Notes under the pieces: model-generated | What the model saw: only the letters and a program-made list of their open reading frames with translations | Databases searched by the model: none | Told to the model about the DNA's origin: nothing | Made by a program: the position numbers and the translations under genes | NCBI RefSeq assembly: GCF_001633105.1 | Contig: NZ_LUKZ01000002.1 | Coordinates: 230,926-294,925, forward strand | DNA: 64,000 bases | Direction: 5' to 3' | From: Acidovorax sp. GW101-3H11 | GTDB lineage: Bacteria > Pseudomonadota > Gammaproteobacteria > Burkholderiales > Burkholderiaceae_C | Shown here: piece after piece, positions 17,820-27,023 of the stretch | Layout of the letters: the number at the start of each line of letters is the position of its first letter | How positions within the stretch are numbered: position 1 is the first letter of the stretch

Positions 17820-17915
17820 GCTGCACCGGGTTTTGTGGGGGCGCCAAGGCGTTCGGATCAGGGGCCGCCGAAATTCATTTGGGCGCCGACCGGCCCGCAG
17901 GCGAAAATACGCGCA

Positions 17916-19007
17916 ATGTCTTCTTCAGCTCCTCGCCCGCCTGCGGGCCCCGCCGCTCCGGCCGCCGATGCCGGTGGCCCTTCTTCGCCTGCCGCGCCGC
18001 GCGCCGTGCTGCGCCGCCCCACCCTGGCGGCCAAACCCGCGCCCGCGCGGCCTGCGCCGCCGCCCCGGGCCCCCCGGCCTGCCCGGGCGCCCGCACCGTC
18101 TACCTACCGCGTCGCGTCGGGCGCGTTTGTGGCGCCCGTGCGCCAGGTGCCTGCGCCCGCCACCACCACCGTGGGCGGCCTGACCACCTCGCGCCTGAAC
18201 AAGCGCATGGCCGAGCTGGGCCTGTGTTCGCGCCGCGAGGCCGACGACTGGGTGGAGCAGGGCTGGGTCAAGGTCAACGGTGTGGTGGCCACCATGGGCC
18301 AGCAGGTCACGGCCGCCGACCGCATCGAGGTGGACAAGATCGCCCAGGGGTTCCAGGAGCAGCGCGTCACCATCCTGCTGAACAAGCCCATCGGCTATGT
18401 GAGCGGCCAGGCCGAGGACGGCCATACGCCCGCCGTGGCGCTGATCAACCCCCGCTCCCACTGGCGTGATGACCCCAGCCGCAACCGCTTCTCGCCGCCG
18501 CAGCTGCGGGGCCTGGCGCCCTGCGGGCGGCTCGATATCGACTCGGTGGGCCTTTTGGTGCTGACCCAGGACGGCCGCGTGGCCCGGCAGATCATTGGCG
18601 AGGACTCCGAGATGGAAAAGGAGTACCTGGTGCGCGTGGTCTACCAGGCACCGGGCCAGGCGGTGCCCCGCCACCCCGGCGAGCGCTCCGCACCGCTGCA
18701 GGAAATCGACGAGCGTGACCCTGTCAGCACCAATGTGCAGGCAGTGTTCCCCAAAGAGTTGCTGGAACGCCTGCGCCATGGCCTGAGCCTGGACGGCGAG
18801 CCACTCAAGCCCGCCAAGGTCGAGTGGCAGAACCCCGAGCAGCTGCGGTTTGTGCTCACCGAGGGCAAAAAGCGCCAGATCCGCCGCATGTGCGAGCTGG
18901 TGGGGCTCAAGGTGGTGGGCCTCAAACGCATCCGCATCGGCCGCGTGACCCTGGGCCATCTGCCCGTGGGGCAGTGGCGCTACCTGTCGCCCAACGAGCG
19001 CTTTTGA
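17916..19007 (+). CDS. rluF: RluF-like 23S rRNA pseudouridine synthase
   Basis: A 363-residue protein with an 85-90 residue Ala/Pro-rich N-terminal extension, an S4 RNA-binding domain ([20 protein letters not shown]) and a catalytic domain with [11 protein letters not shown], where Asp207 is the expected catalytic residue. The C-terminal [13 protein letters not shown] element ([20 protein letters not shown]) and [11 protein letters not shown] match RluF more than RluB. E. coli RluF modifies U2604 of 23S rRNA; the same target is inferred. The extension is absent from E. coli RluF and may add RNA contacts. Confidence 0.85.
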   Translation: MSSSAPRPPAGPAAPAADAGGPSSPAAPRAVLRRPTLAAKPAPARPAPPPRAPRPARAPAPSTYRVASGAFVAPVRQVPAPATTTVGGLTTSRLNKRMAELGLCSRREADDWVEQGWVKVNGVVATMGQQVTAADRIEVDKIAQGFQEQRVTILLNKPIGYVSGQAEDGHTPAVALINPRSHWRDDPSRNRFSPPQLRGLAPCGRLDIDSVGLLVLTQDGRVARQIIGEDSEMEKEYLVRVVYQAPGQAVPRHPGERSAPLQEIDERDPVSTNVQAVFPKELLERLRHGLSLDGEPLKPAKVEWQNPEQLRFVLTEGKKRQIRRMCELVGLKVVGLKRIRIGRVTLGHLPVGQWRYLSPNERF

Positions 19008-19058
19008 GCGTTGCCGGGCTCCGTACAACCCCCTTTTTTCTGGATCGGAGCCTTTCTC

Positions 19059-20351
19059 ATGCCTTCTTCGCGGCCACCGCGCACGCCCAACAGCGTCCCG
19101 GCTTCTGGAACCAACCCGCTGCGGCAGCTGCGCGCCTCCGACCTGCGTGGCGTGGCCCGGCTGGCCACACAGGCCACCACCGGCATCAGCCGCGTGGCCG
19201 AGGGCGTGCACCAGTCGGTGCGCGGCACCCTGGGCCTGCCGGGTGGGGCTGAGCCGGGCCGTACCGGCGGGTTGACCGGTTTGGTTTACCAGAGCATCCG
19301 GGGGGTGACGCAGCTGGTGGATGCGGGCCTGCAGGCGGGGCTGGCGCGGCTGGAGCCCTTTTTCTCGTCCAGCACACCCGGCACCGAGGTGCTGTGGGAG
19401 CGCGAGGCGGTCATCGCCGCCCTCAATGGGGTGATGGGTGACCGCCTGCAGCAGGACAACAACCCGCTGTGCACCCGCATGGGCTGGTACCAGCGGGGCC
19501 TGCCACTCGATGTGCGCGCCCTGGGCGCTGCGGGCACGGCCACCGGCAAATTGCTGGTGCTGGTGCACGGGCTGTGCATGAACGATCTGCAGTGGCAACA
19601 CGGCGGCCACGACCATGGCACCCACTTGGCCCAGGCGCTGGGCTACACGCCGGTGTACCTGCGCTACAACACCGGCCAGCACATCTCGACCAATGGTGCC
19701 GAGCTGTCAGCCTTGCTCGAATCGCTGGTGGCCAGTTGGCCCGTGCCCGTAACGGAGCTGGCCGTGCTGGCCCACAGCATGGGCGGGCTGGTGGTGCGCA
19801 GCGCCTGCCATCATGCGGCCACTCACGCGGCCACCCAGGCGGCGGCCCCCAGCGGCTGGCTGCCCCGTCTGCGCCAGGTGGTTTTTCTGGGCACGCCGCA
19901 CCATGGTGCACCGCTGGAGCGGGCGGGCAACTGGGTGGATGTGCTGCTCGGCAGCACCCCCTATTCGCGGCCGTTTGCCCGGCTGGCGCAGCTGCGCAGC
20001 GCAGGCATCACCGATTTGCGCTACGGCCATGTGCTGGATGCCGACTGGCAGGGGCGCGACCGCTTTCGCACCCGGCCCGACCAGCGCACCCCCGTGCCCC
20101 TGCCCACCGGGGTGGCCTGCTACGCGGTGGCCGCCACGCTGGCTGCCCGGCGCAGCCCGGTGGCTGAGCGGCTGGTGGGGGATGGGTTGGTGCCCTTGCA
20201 CAGCGCCCTGGGCATCCATGATGATGCGGTGCGGGGGCTCGGGTTTGCCAAGGACCGGCAGGCGGTGTTCTACCGCCAGGGCCATCTGGCGCTGCTGGGC
20301 GATGCCGGCGTGGCCCGGCAGCTGGAGCAGTGGATGGCGGCGCCCACATGA
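19059..20351 (+). CDS. Alpha/beta hydrolase, PGAP1/triacylglycerol-lipase-like
   Basis: A 430-residue hydrolase. The oxyanion region LLVLVHGLCMNDLQW and the nucleophile elbow AHSMGG (Ser240) are clear, followed by VVFLGTPHHGAPLER, typical of lipase or PGAP1-like esterases. The N-terminal 90 residues are basic and unlike the core domain; no signal peptide is seen, so it is probably cytoplasmic. The ATG at 19059 was preferred over an upstream TTG because GGAG sits 8 bases before it. The substrate is unknown. Confidence 0.8.
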   Translation: MPSSRPPRTPNSVPASGTNPLRQLRASDLRGVARLATQATTGISRVAEGVHQSVRGTLGLPGGAEPGRTGGLTGLVYQSIRGVTQLVDAGLQAGLARLEPFFSSSTPGTEVLWEREAVIAALNGVMGDRLQQDNNPLCTRMGWYQRGLPLDVRALGAAGTATGKLLVLVHGLCMNDLQWQHGGHDHGTHLAQALGYTPVYLRYNTGQHISTNGAELSALLESLVASWPVPVTELAVLAHSMGGLVVRSACHHAATHAATQAAAPSGWLPRLRQVVFLGTPHHGAPLERAGNWVDVLLGSTPYSRPFARLAQLRSAGITDLRYGHVLDADWQGRDRFRTRPDQRTPVPLPTGVACYAVAATLAARRSPVAERLVGDGLVPLHSALGIHDDAVRGLGFAKDRQAVFYRQGHLALLGDAGVARQLEQWMAAPT

Positions 20352-20417
20352 CATTGGCCCGGCGCCGGGGTGCGGCTACGATGTGTTCAAGAAGCAATAG
20401 ACAACAAGGAGAAACTT

Positions 20418-21353
20418 GTGAGTGATGTGAAATACCGCCTGGTGACCCGCAGCGACTTTGACGGCCTGGTCTGCGCCGTGCTGCTCAACGAGCTGGACCT
20501 GATTGACGAAATCACCTTTGTCCACCCCAAAGACATGCAGGATGGCAAAGTCGCCATCACCAGCCGCGACATCACCACCAACCTGCCCTATGTGCCCGGC
20601 GCGCACCTGGTGTTTGACCACCACGAGTCCGAAACGGTGCGCAACTCGGGCCGCCGGTCCGAGAACCACATCATCGAGGCGCATGCGCCCTCGGCCGCGC
20701 GTGTGGTCTACAACCACTATGGCGGCAAGGCCGCCTTTCCGCGCATCACCGACGACATGATGGCGGCGGTGGACCAGGCCGATTCGGCCCAGTATTCGCG
20801 CGAAGACATCCTCGACCCCCAGGGCTGGGTGCTGCTGAACTACATGATGGACTCACGCACCGGGCTGGGCCGCTTCCGGGAGTTCCGCATCAGCAACTAC
20901 GCGCTGATGATGGACCTCATCCAGTATTGCCGCGACCACACCATTGACGACATCCTGGCCCTGCCCGACGTGCAGGAGCGGGTGCAGCTCTACCGTGAGC
21001 ATGCGTCCAAGGCCAAGGAGCAGCTGCAGCGCTGCGCCATCCGCATCGGCAAGCTGGTGGTGCTGGACCTGCGCGAGGAAGAGACCATCTGGGCCACCAA
21101 CCGCTTCATGATCTATGCGCTGTTCCCGGAGTGCAACATCTCCATCCACGTGATGTGGGGGCTGCAGAAGCAGAACACGGTGTTCGCCACGGGCAAGTCC
21201 ATCCTGGACCGTGGCAGCCACGTGCACATCGGCAACCTCATGCTGGAGTTTGGTGGTGGTGGCCATGCGGCTGCAGGCACCTGCCAGGTGTCCAACGACA
21301 AGGCCGATACCATCCTGCAGACCCTGGTGCAGCGCATCACGCTCGAAAACTGA
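20418..21353 (+). CDS. DHH-family phosphoesterase (exopolyphosphatase-like)
   Basis: A 311-residue protein starting at a GTG with AAGGAG seven bases before it. DHH-family motifs are visible: RSDFDGLVCAVLL (motif I), FDHHES (motif III, the DHH signature) and a C-terminal GGGGHAAAGTCQV stretch resembling the DHHA1 glycine loop. Enzymes of this family cleave phosphoanhydride or phosphodiester bonds (polyphosphate, c-di-AMP, nanoRNA) using Mn ions; which substrate applies cannot be read here. Confidence 0.85.
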   Translation: MSDVKYRLVTRSDFDGLVCAVLLNELDLIDEITFVHPKDMQDGKVAITSRDITTNLPYVPGAHLVFDHHESETVRNSGRRSENHIIEAHAPSAARVVYNHYGGKAAFPRITDDMMAAVDQADSAQYSREDILDPQGWVLLNYMMDSRTGLGRFREFRISNYALMMDLIQYCRDHTIDDILALPDVQERVQLYREHASKAKEQLQRCAIRIGKLVVLDLREEETIWATNRFMIYALFPECNISIHVMWGLQKQNTVFATGKSILDRGSHVHIGNLMLEFGGGGHAAAGTCQVSNDKADTILQTLVQRITLEN

Positions 21354-21373
21354 GCGGGCTCGTTCACACCCTC

Positions 21374-22069
21374 TCAGTCTTCGCCGAACAGCCCCCGGTA
21401 AATGGCGGCGCCCAGCAAGGCGCCCGCAATGGGCGCGGCCCAGAACACCCACAGCTCCGACAGCGCATAGCTGGGTCCAAACAGGGCGGGGCCGGTGCTG
21501 CGCGCCGGGTTGACCGAGGTGTTGGTCACCGGGATGGAGATCAGGTGGATCAGTGTGAGGCAGAGACCGATGGCCATGCCGCCCACGCCTTCCGCCGCGC
21601 GCCGCGAGGTCACGCCCAGGATCACGATCAGGAACACCGCCGTGAGCACGACCTCGGCCACCACGGCGGCCAGCAGTCCGTAGCCACCGGGCGAGTGTTC
21701 GCCGTAGCCGTTGGTGGCAAACCCGCCAATGTCTGCCCCGGGCTTGCCCGTGGCGATGAGGTAAAGCACCCCGGCGGCCACAATCGCGCCCAGCACCTGT
21801 GCCACCACGTAGCCAGGCAGCTCGGACACCTTGAACCGGCCGCCCAGTGCCAGGCCCACGGACACCGCCGGGTTGAAATGCCCGCCCGAAATGGGCCCCA
21901 GCGCGTAGGCCCCGGTCAGCACCGTCAGGCCAAAAGCCAGGGACACGCCCAGAAACCCGATGCCCAGCTGCGGAAACGCGGCCGCCAGCACCGCGCTGCC
22001 ACAGCCACCAAAGGTGAGCCAGAACGTGCCGAGGAACTCGGCAGACCATTTTTGCAAAGAGGTGGGCAT
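21374..22069 (-). CDS. aqpZ: Aquaporin Z
   Basis: A 231-residue water channel with six membrane helices and the two re-entrant NPA motifs (NPAVS after SGGHF, and NPARS after VTNTSV). The HFNPAVS and [12 protein letters not shown] contexts are those of AqpZ. The R following the second NPA and the [10 protein letters not shown] loop indicate a water-selective rather than glycerol-type pore. The ATG at 22069 ([16 protein letters not shown]) matches the family start. It is divergent from htpG. Confidence 0.93.
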   Translation of the reverse strand: MPTSLQKWSAEFLGTFWLTFGGCGSAVLAAAFPQLGIGFLGVSLAFGLTVLTGAYALGPISGGHFNPAVSVGLALGGRFKVSELPGYVVAQVLGAIVAAGVLYLIATGKPGADIGGFATNGYGEHSPGGYGLLAAVVAEVVLTAVFLIVILGVTSRRAAEGVGGMAIGLCLTLIHLISIPVTNTSVNPARSTGPALFGPSYALSELWVFWAAPIAGALLGAAIYRGLFGED

Positions 22070-22401
22070 GGGTTTGTCCAAAAAAGCAGGGGGCAGCTGC
22101 TGGCGCAGGCCCGCAGCCAATGCGGCATCTTAGGAGGGCAAAATGGGCTGAACAAGCGTTAATTGCGCGCAAATTGTCAACAATGCTCTTTCGGGTGCTG
22201 GGAGAGCGTCTGGCGCGTCAAAGCCGTGCCAGATGGCGGGACTGCTGTCCATGCCCTCTTAGTCACCACTCACGCTCAGCCGGTCTTGAAATCGCGCCAT
22301 CCGCCCCGAGGTGAACACGCGCGAACGTCTTTTACACCGCAGGTGCGCCCAAGACGTTTCTCAAGATCGCAAGAAGTAGCCCATTCCAAGACCAAGACAC
22401 C
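22070..22401. other. Divergent aqpZ-htpG intergenic region (332 bases)
   Basis: The region contains the sigma32-like promoter described at 22285-22310 and otherwise AT-richer stretches near 22140-22190 that may hold the aqpZ promoter. No extra gene was seen. Confidence 0.5.
22285..22310 (+). promoter_or_regulatory. Putative sigma32 (heat-shock) promoter of htpG
   Basis: CTTGAAA at 22285-22291 is an exact match to the sigma32 -35 element. A 12-base spacer separates it from CCCCGAG at 22304-22310, close to the CCCCAT -10 element. It would start transcription about 80 bases before htpG, the gene expected to be under heat-shock control. Confidence 0.6.
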
Positions 22402-24378
22402 ATGAGCACCAAACAAACCCTGTCTTTCCAGGCCGAAGTGGCCCAGCTGCTGCACCTGGTCACCCACTCGCTGTACTCCAACCAGGAAATCTTCCTGCGC
22501 GAGCTGATCTCCAACGCGTCCGACGCCTGCGACAAGCTGCGTTTTGAGGGGCTGAACAACTCCGCCCTGTTCGAGGACGCCCCCAACCTCGAAGTGCGCG
22601 TGAGCTTCGACAAGGCCGCCAAGACGCTGACCATCACCGACAACGGCATCGGCATGAGCCAGCAAGAGGCCATCGACCACCTGGGCACCATCGCCAAGAG
22701 CGGCACCAAGGACTTCATGGGCAAGCTCTCGGGTGACCAGAAAGCCGACGCGCAGCTCATCGGCCAGTTCGGCGTGGGTTTCTACTCCGGCTTCATCGTG
22801 GCCGACAAGATCACCGTGGAATCGCGCCGTGCGGGCCTGAAGGCCGAAGAAGGCGTGCGCTGGATCAGCGGCGGCACGGGCGACTTTGAGGTCGAAACCA
22901 TCACCCGTGCCCAGCGTGGCACCAGCATCATCCTGCACCTGCGCGACGATGCAGAGGAATACCTCAACGCCTGGAAGCTCAAGCAGGTCATCGCCAAGTA
23001 TTCCGACCACATCAGCCTGCCCATCCTGATGGAAAAGGAAGAATGGAAAGACGGCGAGCTGATCAACCCCAATGACGAAAACGGTGGCCGCCAGCCCGGT
23101 GGCATGGTCAAGACCGGCGAGTGGGAAACCATCAACAAGGCCAGCGCCCTGTGGACGCGCCCCAAGAAGGACATCACCGAAGAGCAGTACGCCGAGTTCT
23201 ACAAAACCATCAGCCACGACCACGAAGCCCCGCTGACCTGGGCGCACAACCGCGTGGAAGGCAACACCGAGTACACGCAACTGTTGTACATCCCCGCCAA
23301 GGCGCCGTTCGACCTGTGGAACCGCGACAAGAAGGCGGGTGTGAAGCTGTATGTGAAGCGCGTGTTCATCATGGACGACGCTGAGGCGCTGATGCCCACC
23401 TACCTGCGCTTCGTCAAGGGCGTGATCGACTCGGCCGACCTGCCGCTGAACGTGAGCCGCGAGCTGCTGCAGGAAAGCCGCGACGTGCGCGCCATCCGCG
23501 AAGGCTCGACCAAGCGCGTGCTCAGCATGCTCGAAGACCTGGCCAAACACGATAAGCACGACACCGCCGCGAATGCCGACGGCGTGACCGATGTGGTGGA
23601 CGCCGACGACAAGGCCAAGGAAGGCAAGTACACCGCGTTCTACAGCGAGTTTGGCGCGGTGCTCAAGGAAGGCCTGGGCGAAGACTTTGGCAACCGCGAG
23701 CGCCTGGCCAAGCTGCTGCGCTTTGCGTCCACCACCAGCGACGCCGTGACGGTGGGCTTTGCCGACTACAAGGCGCGCATGAAGGAAGGCCAGGAGGCGA
23801 TTTACTACATCACCGCCGACACGCTCGCCGCCGCCAAGAACAGCCCGCAGCTCGAAGTCTTCAAGAAGAAGGGCATCGAAGTGCTGCTGATGACCGACCG
23901 AGTGGACGAGTGGGCGCTGAACTACTTGCACGAGTTTGACGGCACCCCGCTGCAAAGCGTGGCCAAGGGTGCCGTGGACCTGGGCAAGCTGCAGGACGAG
24001 GCCGAGAAGAAGGCCGCTGAAGAAGCCGCCGAGGCCTTCAAGCCCGTGCTGGCCAAGCTGAAAGAAGCGCTCAAGGACAAGGCCGAAGATGTGCGCGTGA
24101 CCACGCGCCTGGTCGATTCGCCCGCCTGCCTGGTGGTGCAGGACGACGGCATGAGCACGCAGCTGGCCCGCATGCTCAAGCAGGCTGGGCAGCAGGCGCC
24201 CGAGTCCAAGCCCGTGCTGGAGGTGAATGCCGAGCACGCGCTGGTGAAGAAGCTCGACGGCAGCGTGCACTTCCACGACCTGGCGCACATCCTGTTCGAC
24301 CAGGCGCTGCTGGCCGAAGGCGGCCTGCCCGAAGACCCTGCCTCGTACGTCAAGCGCGTGAACGCGCTGCTGGCCTGA
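22402..24378 (+). CDS. htpG: Molecular chaperone HtpG (Hsp90)
   Basis: A 658-residue cytoplasmic chaperone, slightly longer than the E. coli protein. The N-terminal GHKL ATPase has [22 protein letters not shown] and [11 protein letters not shown]; the middle domain has [11 protein letters not shown] and LPLNVSRE; the C-terminal dimerisation domain ends in [17 protein letters not shown]. It refolds or remodels client proteins under stress. A good sigma32-type promoter lies upstream and a strong terminator downstream, so it is probably a single-gene heat-shock unit. Confidence 0.97.
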   Translation: MSTKQTLSFQAEVAQLLHLVTHSLYSNQEIFLRELISNASDACDKLRFEGLNNSALFEDAPNLEVRVSFDKAAKTLTITDNGIGMSQQEAIDHLGTIAKSGTKDFMGKLSGDQKADAQLIGQFGVGFYSGFIVADKITVESRRAGLKAEEGVRWISGGTGDFEVETITRAQRGTSIILHLRDDAEEYLNAWKLKQVIAKYSDHISLPILMEKEEWKDGELINPNDENGGRQPGGMVKTGEWETINKASALWTRPKKDITEEQYAEFYKTISHDHEAPLTWAHNRVEGNTEYTQLLYIPAKAPFDLWNRDKKAGVKLYVKRVFIMDDAEALMPTYLRFVKGVIDSADLPLNVSRELLQESRDVRAIREGSTKRVLSMLEDLAKHDKHDTAANADGVTDVVDADDKAKEGKYTAFYSEFGAVLKEGLGEDFGNRERLAKLLRFASTTSDAVTVGFADYKARMKEGQEAIYYITADTLAAAKNSPQLEVFKKKGIEVLLMTDRVDEWALNYLHEFDGTPLQSVAKGAVDLGKLQDEAEKKAAEEAAEAFKPVLAKLKEALKDKAEDVRVTTRLVDSPACLVVQDDGMSTQLARMLKQAGQQAPESKPVLEVNAEHALVKKLDGSVHFHDLAHILFDQALLAEGGLPEDPASYVKRVNALLA

Positions 24379-24411
24379 GGCCGGGCAGGTGGCTGGCGGG
24401 TGCGCCCATGG

Positions 24412-24464
24412 GGCGAAATCTGCCGTCACCGCGCGTGGATAGGCGCTGAGTTGCTATCAAAAAG
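24412..24464 (+). repeat. Dispersed 55-60 base repeat, copy c (diverged)
   Basis: This weaker copy has TGCCGTCACCGCGCGTGGAT and GTTGCTATCAAAAAG in the family order. It directly precedes the htpG terminator. Confidence 0.5.
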
Positions 24465-24466
24465 TG

Positions 24467-24499
24467 AAACCCCGGGGCTGAATGGCTCCCGGGGTTTTT
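24467..24499 (+). terminator. Rho-independent terminator after htpG
   Basis: A perfect 10-base inverted repeat, AAACCCCGGG at 24467-24476 and CCCGGGGTTT at 24488-24497, has an 11-base loop and is followed by more T residues. It lies about 90 bases after the htpG stop and precedes the convergent small gene. Confidence 0.85.
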
Positions 24500-24541
24500 C
24501 TTTGGATGCGGCGAAAGTGGCGGGTTGGTGTGGGGCCTGGC

Positions 24542-24850
24542 TCACCCCTGCGGCTCTGCCTGCTCCAGCAGCCGCGCATAGACCTGGTTGCGCTCTTGGG
24601 GGTCTGCGTCCATCAAGGTCTTGAGGGCCTCATCAGGCAGCCGCATGCCCCGGCGCCGGTCGGTCGCCACCGGCAGGTTGCGCCAGCCAGAGAGCACCAG
24701 CCAGTCCCACAACTCCCCCGAAATCCGGTGCGTGACGGCCATCTTTAGCGCCCCCCGCTGAATGTCCGTGCCCACTGCAGGCACCTGCCCCACCGGCGCG
24801 GGGCGGCGTGCCTGGCGGATCGACAAAACGTTGCGTATCCAGTCCTTCAT
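24542..24850 (-). CDS. Conserved-looking small hypothetical protein
   Basis: A 102-residue soluble protein that I do not recognise. It is rich in Arg and Leu, with an N-terminal basic stretch (MKDWIRNVLSIRQARRP) and a central HRISGELWDWLVLSGWRNLP segment that looks like an ordered helical core. No signal peptide or membrane helix is present. The start at 24850 was chosen for the cleaner N-terminus; the frame is open 31 codons further upstream. It is convergent with htpG across the terminator. Confidence 0.6.
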   Translation of the reverse strand: MKDWIRNVLSIRQARRPAPVGQVPAVGTDIQRGALKMAVTHRISGELWDWLVLSGWRNLPVATDRRRGMRLPDEALKTLMDADPQERNQVYARLLEQAEPQG

Positions 24851-24968
24851 GGGTGGGCTGCGGGGGGTGAAGCTGGTGCAGCATAGCCCACGACCCCGGC
24901 GCAGCTCAAGCCTTGGTTTACCCGCCGTGTTGGGTGGCACCACCTTGGGCGGTGCCTAGGGCAAGTGC

Positions 24969-25751
24969 TCAGGAGGCTGCGAATGATGCGGTGAGGGGGC
25001 GCTGCGAAGAGGCCGGTGTGGCCGGTGTGGCCGGTGTGGCAGAGGTGCCCGGCGCACCGCTGGCTGCCGGCTGGCAGGGGTCCAGCCGGTACCCCATCCC
25101 ATAAATCGCCGAGATCGTGTAGCCGTTGTCCTCGGTCAGCTCCAGCTTGGTGCGCAGGCGTGACATGTGGGTGTCGAGCGAGCGCGAGGGGGTTTCGGCG
25201 CCGTCGCCCCAGACGGCTTCGCGCAGGTGGGTGCGGGACAGCAGGCGGCCGGCGTTGCGGAACATGAACAGGGCGAGTTCGTACTCGCGGTTCTTGAGTT
25301 CGATGGGCTGGCCGTGCACGCTCAGGGAGCGCTTGTCGGCGTCGAAGCAGTACGCGCCGAAGGCCATGCGGGCGCCCATGCTCTCGGGGTAGGCGCGGCG
25401 CAGCAGGGCGGTGGTGCGGGCCACGAGTTCGCCCATGCGCAGGGGTTTGCTCATGAAGTCGTCGGCGCCGCGCGACAGGGCCTCGACCACGTCGCGTTCG
25501 TCATTGCGGCGGGTGATGAACAGGATGGGCAGCTGCATGCCGCCCATGTCGCGCACGGTCTGCACGACTTCGGTGCCTTCCATGTCGGGCAGAAGCCAGT
25601 CCACGATCAGCAGGTCGAAGGTGTCATGCCGCAGGGCCTTGAGCAGGCTGGTGCCGTCGGCAAAGGTATGGCACACATGGTGGTGGCATTCCAAGGTGCC
25701 CTTGATCTGCTCCAGGAGCAGAAGATCGTCGTCAAGGACTGCGATGCGCAT
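24969..25751 (-). CDS. Orphan OmpR-type response regulator
   Basis: A 260-residue regulator with a receiver domain (acidic pocket DDD at 7-9, phospho-acceptor Asp51, switch Thr80, Lys102) and an OmpR-type winged helix (ELKNREYELALFMF, SRSLDTHMSRLRTKLEL, GMGYRLDP). No histidine kinase gene is adjacent. The last 35 residues form a Thr/Ala/Pro/Ser tail encoded partly by a 9-base tandem repeat. Both domains look complete, so it should be phosphorylated by a kinase encoded elsewhere. Confidence 0.9.
   Translation of the reverse strand: MRIAVLDDDLLLLEQIKGTLECHHHVCHTFADGTSLLKALRHDTFDLLIVDWLLPDMEGTEVVQTVRDMGGMQLPILFITRRNDERDVVEALSRGADDFMSKPLRMGELVARTTALLRRAYPESMGARMAFGAYCFDADKRSLSVHGQPIELKNREYELALFMFRNAGRLLSRTHLREAVWGDGAETPSRSLDTHMSRLRTKLELTEDNGYTISAIYGMGYRLDPCQPAASGAPGTSATPATPATPASSQRPLTASFAAS
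25012..25038. repeat. 9-base tandem repeat inside the regulator tail
   Basis: Three perfect copies of GCCGGTGTG encode the TPA repeats at the C-terminus of the response regulator. The unit length keeps the frame, so copy-number change would alter tail length only. Confidence 0.75.
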
Positions 25752-25921
25752 GGTGGTGGGCTCGGGGCCGGGGGGCCGTGAAAATCAACTACAAAACACC
25801 CCCGTGGGAGGGAGTGCCTTGATGGTGCCCCACATCGGGCCGCTGTGCGCAGGGGTTGACAATCGTTTGCAATGGCCGGGCCTGCGCTGGCCGGGCCTGT
25901 CCCCGCCCCGCTCACCCCAGC

Positions 25922-26980
25922 TCAGGCCACCAGCGGCTCTTCCTGCATCGCCTCGTTCTGCTCGATCAGCATGTCCACCTGGCCGCGCCAGTAGTCGCTG
26001 CTGCCAAACCACGGAAAGTTGGCCGGGAAGATCGGGTCCTGCCAGCGGCGCGCGAGCCAGGCGCTGTAGTGGATGAGGCGCAGGGTGCGCAGCGGCTCGA
26101 TGAGCGCCAGCTCGCGGCGGTCAAAGCTGCGGAACTGTTCGTAGCCCTCGATCAGCGCGCCGAGCTGGTGCGTGCGCTGGCGCCGGTCGCCCGAGAGCAG
26201 CATCCACAGGTCCTGCACGGCCGGGCCCATGCGCGCGTCGTCCAGGTCCACAAAGTGCGGGCCGCCCCGGCCCCATTCGTCCAGTGGCGTCCACAGGATG
26301 TTGCCGGGGTGGCAGTCGCCATGCAGACGGATGGGGGTGGCATCTTTCAAGGAAAAATGGCCGTCTCCGCGCTCCTGGTGGATGTTTTTTGCTATCAATT
26401 CAAGAGCGATATCGCACTGCGTCTTCCACGCGGCCACCACATCGAGCGGGATGATGTCGTTGCCCAGCAGCCAGTCGCGCGAGGCCTGGCCGAAGGTCTG
26501 CAGGTCCAGCACCGGCCGGTGCACAAACGGCCGGCCCGCGCCCACGGTGTGGATGCGGGCGAGAAAGCGGCCGATCCATTCCAGCACTTCAAAATCGTCC
26601 AGCTCGGGCTGGCGCCCGCCGCGCCAGGGGCTGACCGAAAACGCAAAACCATCGTGCTGGTGCAAGGTGGCGCCATTGAGCACCATCGGGCCCACGGCGG
26701 GCACCTCGGCCGCCATCAGCTCGGCGGCAAAGGCGTGTTCTTCGAGGATCTGCGCCTCAGACCAGCGGCCGGGGCGGTAGAACTTGGCCACCACGCGCTC
26801 GCCGTTTTCCAGCGTGGCCTGGTACACCCGGTTTTCGTAGGATGACAGGGCCATGAGGCGGCCGTCGCCATACAGGCCCACGCTGGCCAGCGCGTCCAGC
26901 ACCTGGTCGGGGGTGAGGCGGGCGTAGGGGTGTTGGTCGTTCGAGGCGTTGGCAGCGGTGTCGGGGGGCAATGGGGTCAT
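25922..26980 (-). CDS. srkA: Stress response kinase A (YihE family)
   Basis: A 352-residue protein kinase-like enzyme of the SrkA/RdoA family, which counters MazF-linked death under stress in E. coli. Motifs include SSYENRVYQ, VVAKFYRPGRWS (ATP lysine), the catalytic LHGDCHPGNILW and the metal-binding FVDLDDARMGPAVQDLWM. The start at 26980 fits the family. Residues about 190-212, just before the catalytic loop, are encoded by a copy of the dispersed intergenic repeat kept in frame; this segment is about ten residues longer than in E. coli SrkA as I remember it. Confidence 0.9.
   Translation of the reverse strand: MTPLPPDTAANASNDQHPYARLTPDQVLDALASVGLYGDGRLMALSSYENRVYQATLENGERVVAKFYRPGRWSEAQILEEHAFAAELMAAEVPAVGPMVLNGATLHQHDGFAFSVSPWRGGRQPELDDFEVLEWIGRFLARIHTVGAGRPFVHRPVLDLQTFGQASRDWLLGNDIIPLDVVAAWKTQCDIALELIAKNIHQERGDGHFSLKDATPIRLHGDCHPGNILWTPLDEWGRGGPHFVDLDDARMGPAVQDLWMLLSGDRRQRTHQLGALIEGYEQFRSFDRRELALIEPLRTLRLIHYSAWLARRWQDPIFPANFPWFGSSDYWRGQVDMLIEQNEAMQEEPLVA
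26349..26407 (+). repeat. Dispersed 55-60 base repeat, copy d, inside srkA
   Basis: From TTTCAAGGAAAAATGGCCGT (26345-26364) to GCTATCAATTCAAGAGC the stretch matches the repeat family, closest to the copy after purT: 20 of the first 22 bases agree, counted from TTTCAAG. It is antisense to srkA and is translated as part of it. Confidence 0.75.
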
Positions 26981-27023
26981 GCCCCATTGTCGCCGCCGCG
27001 CCCTGGACGGCGGTGCGTACGCG

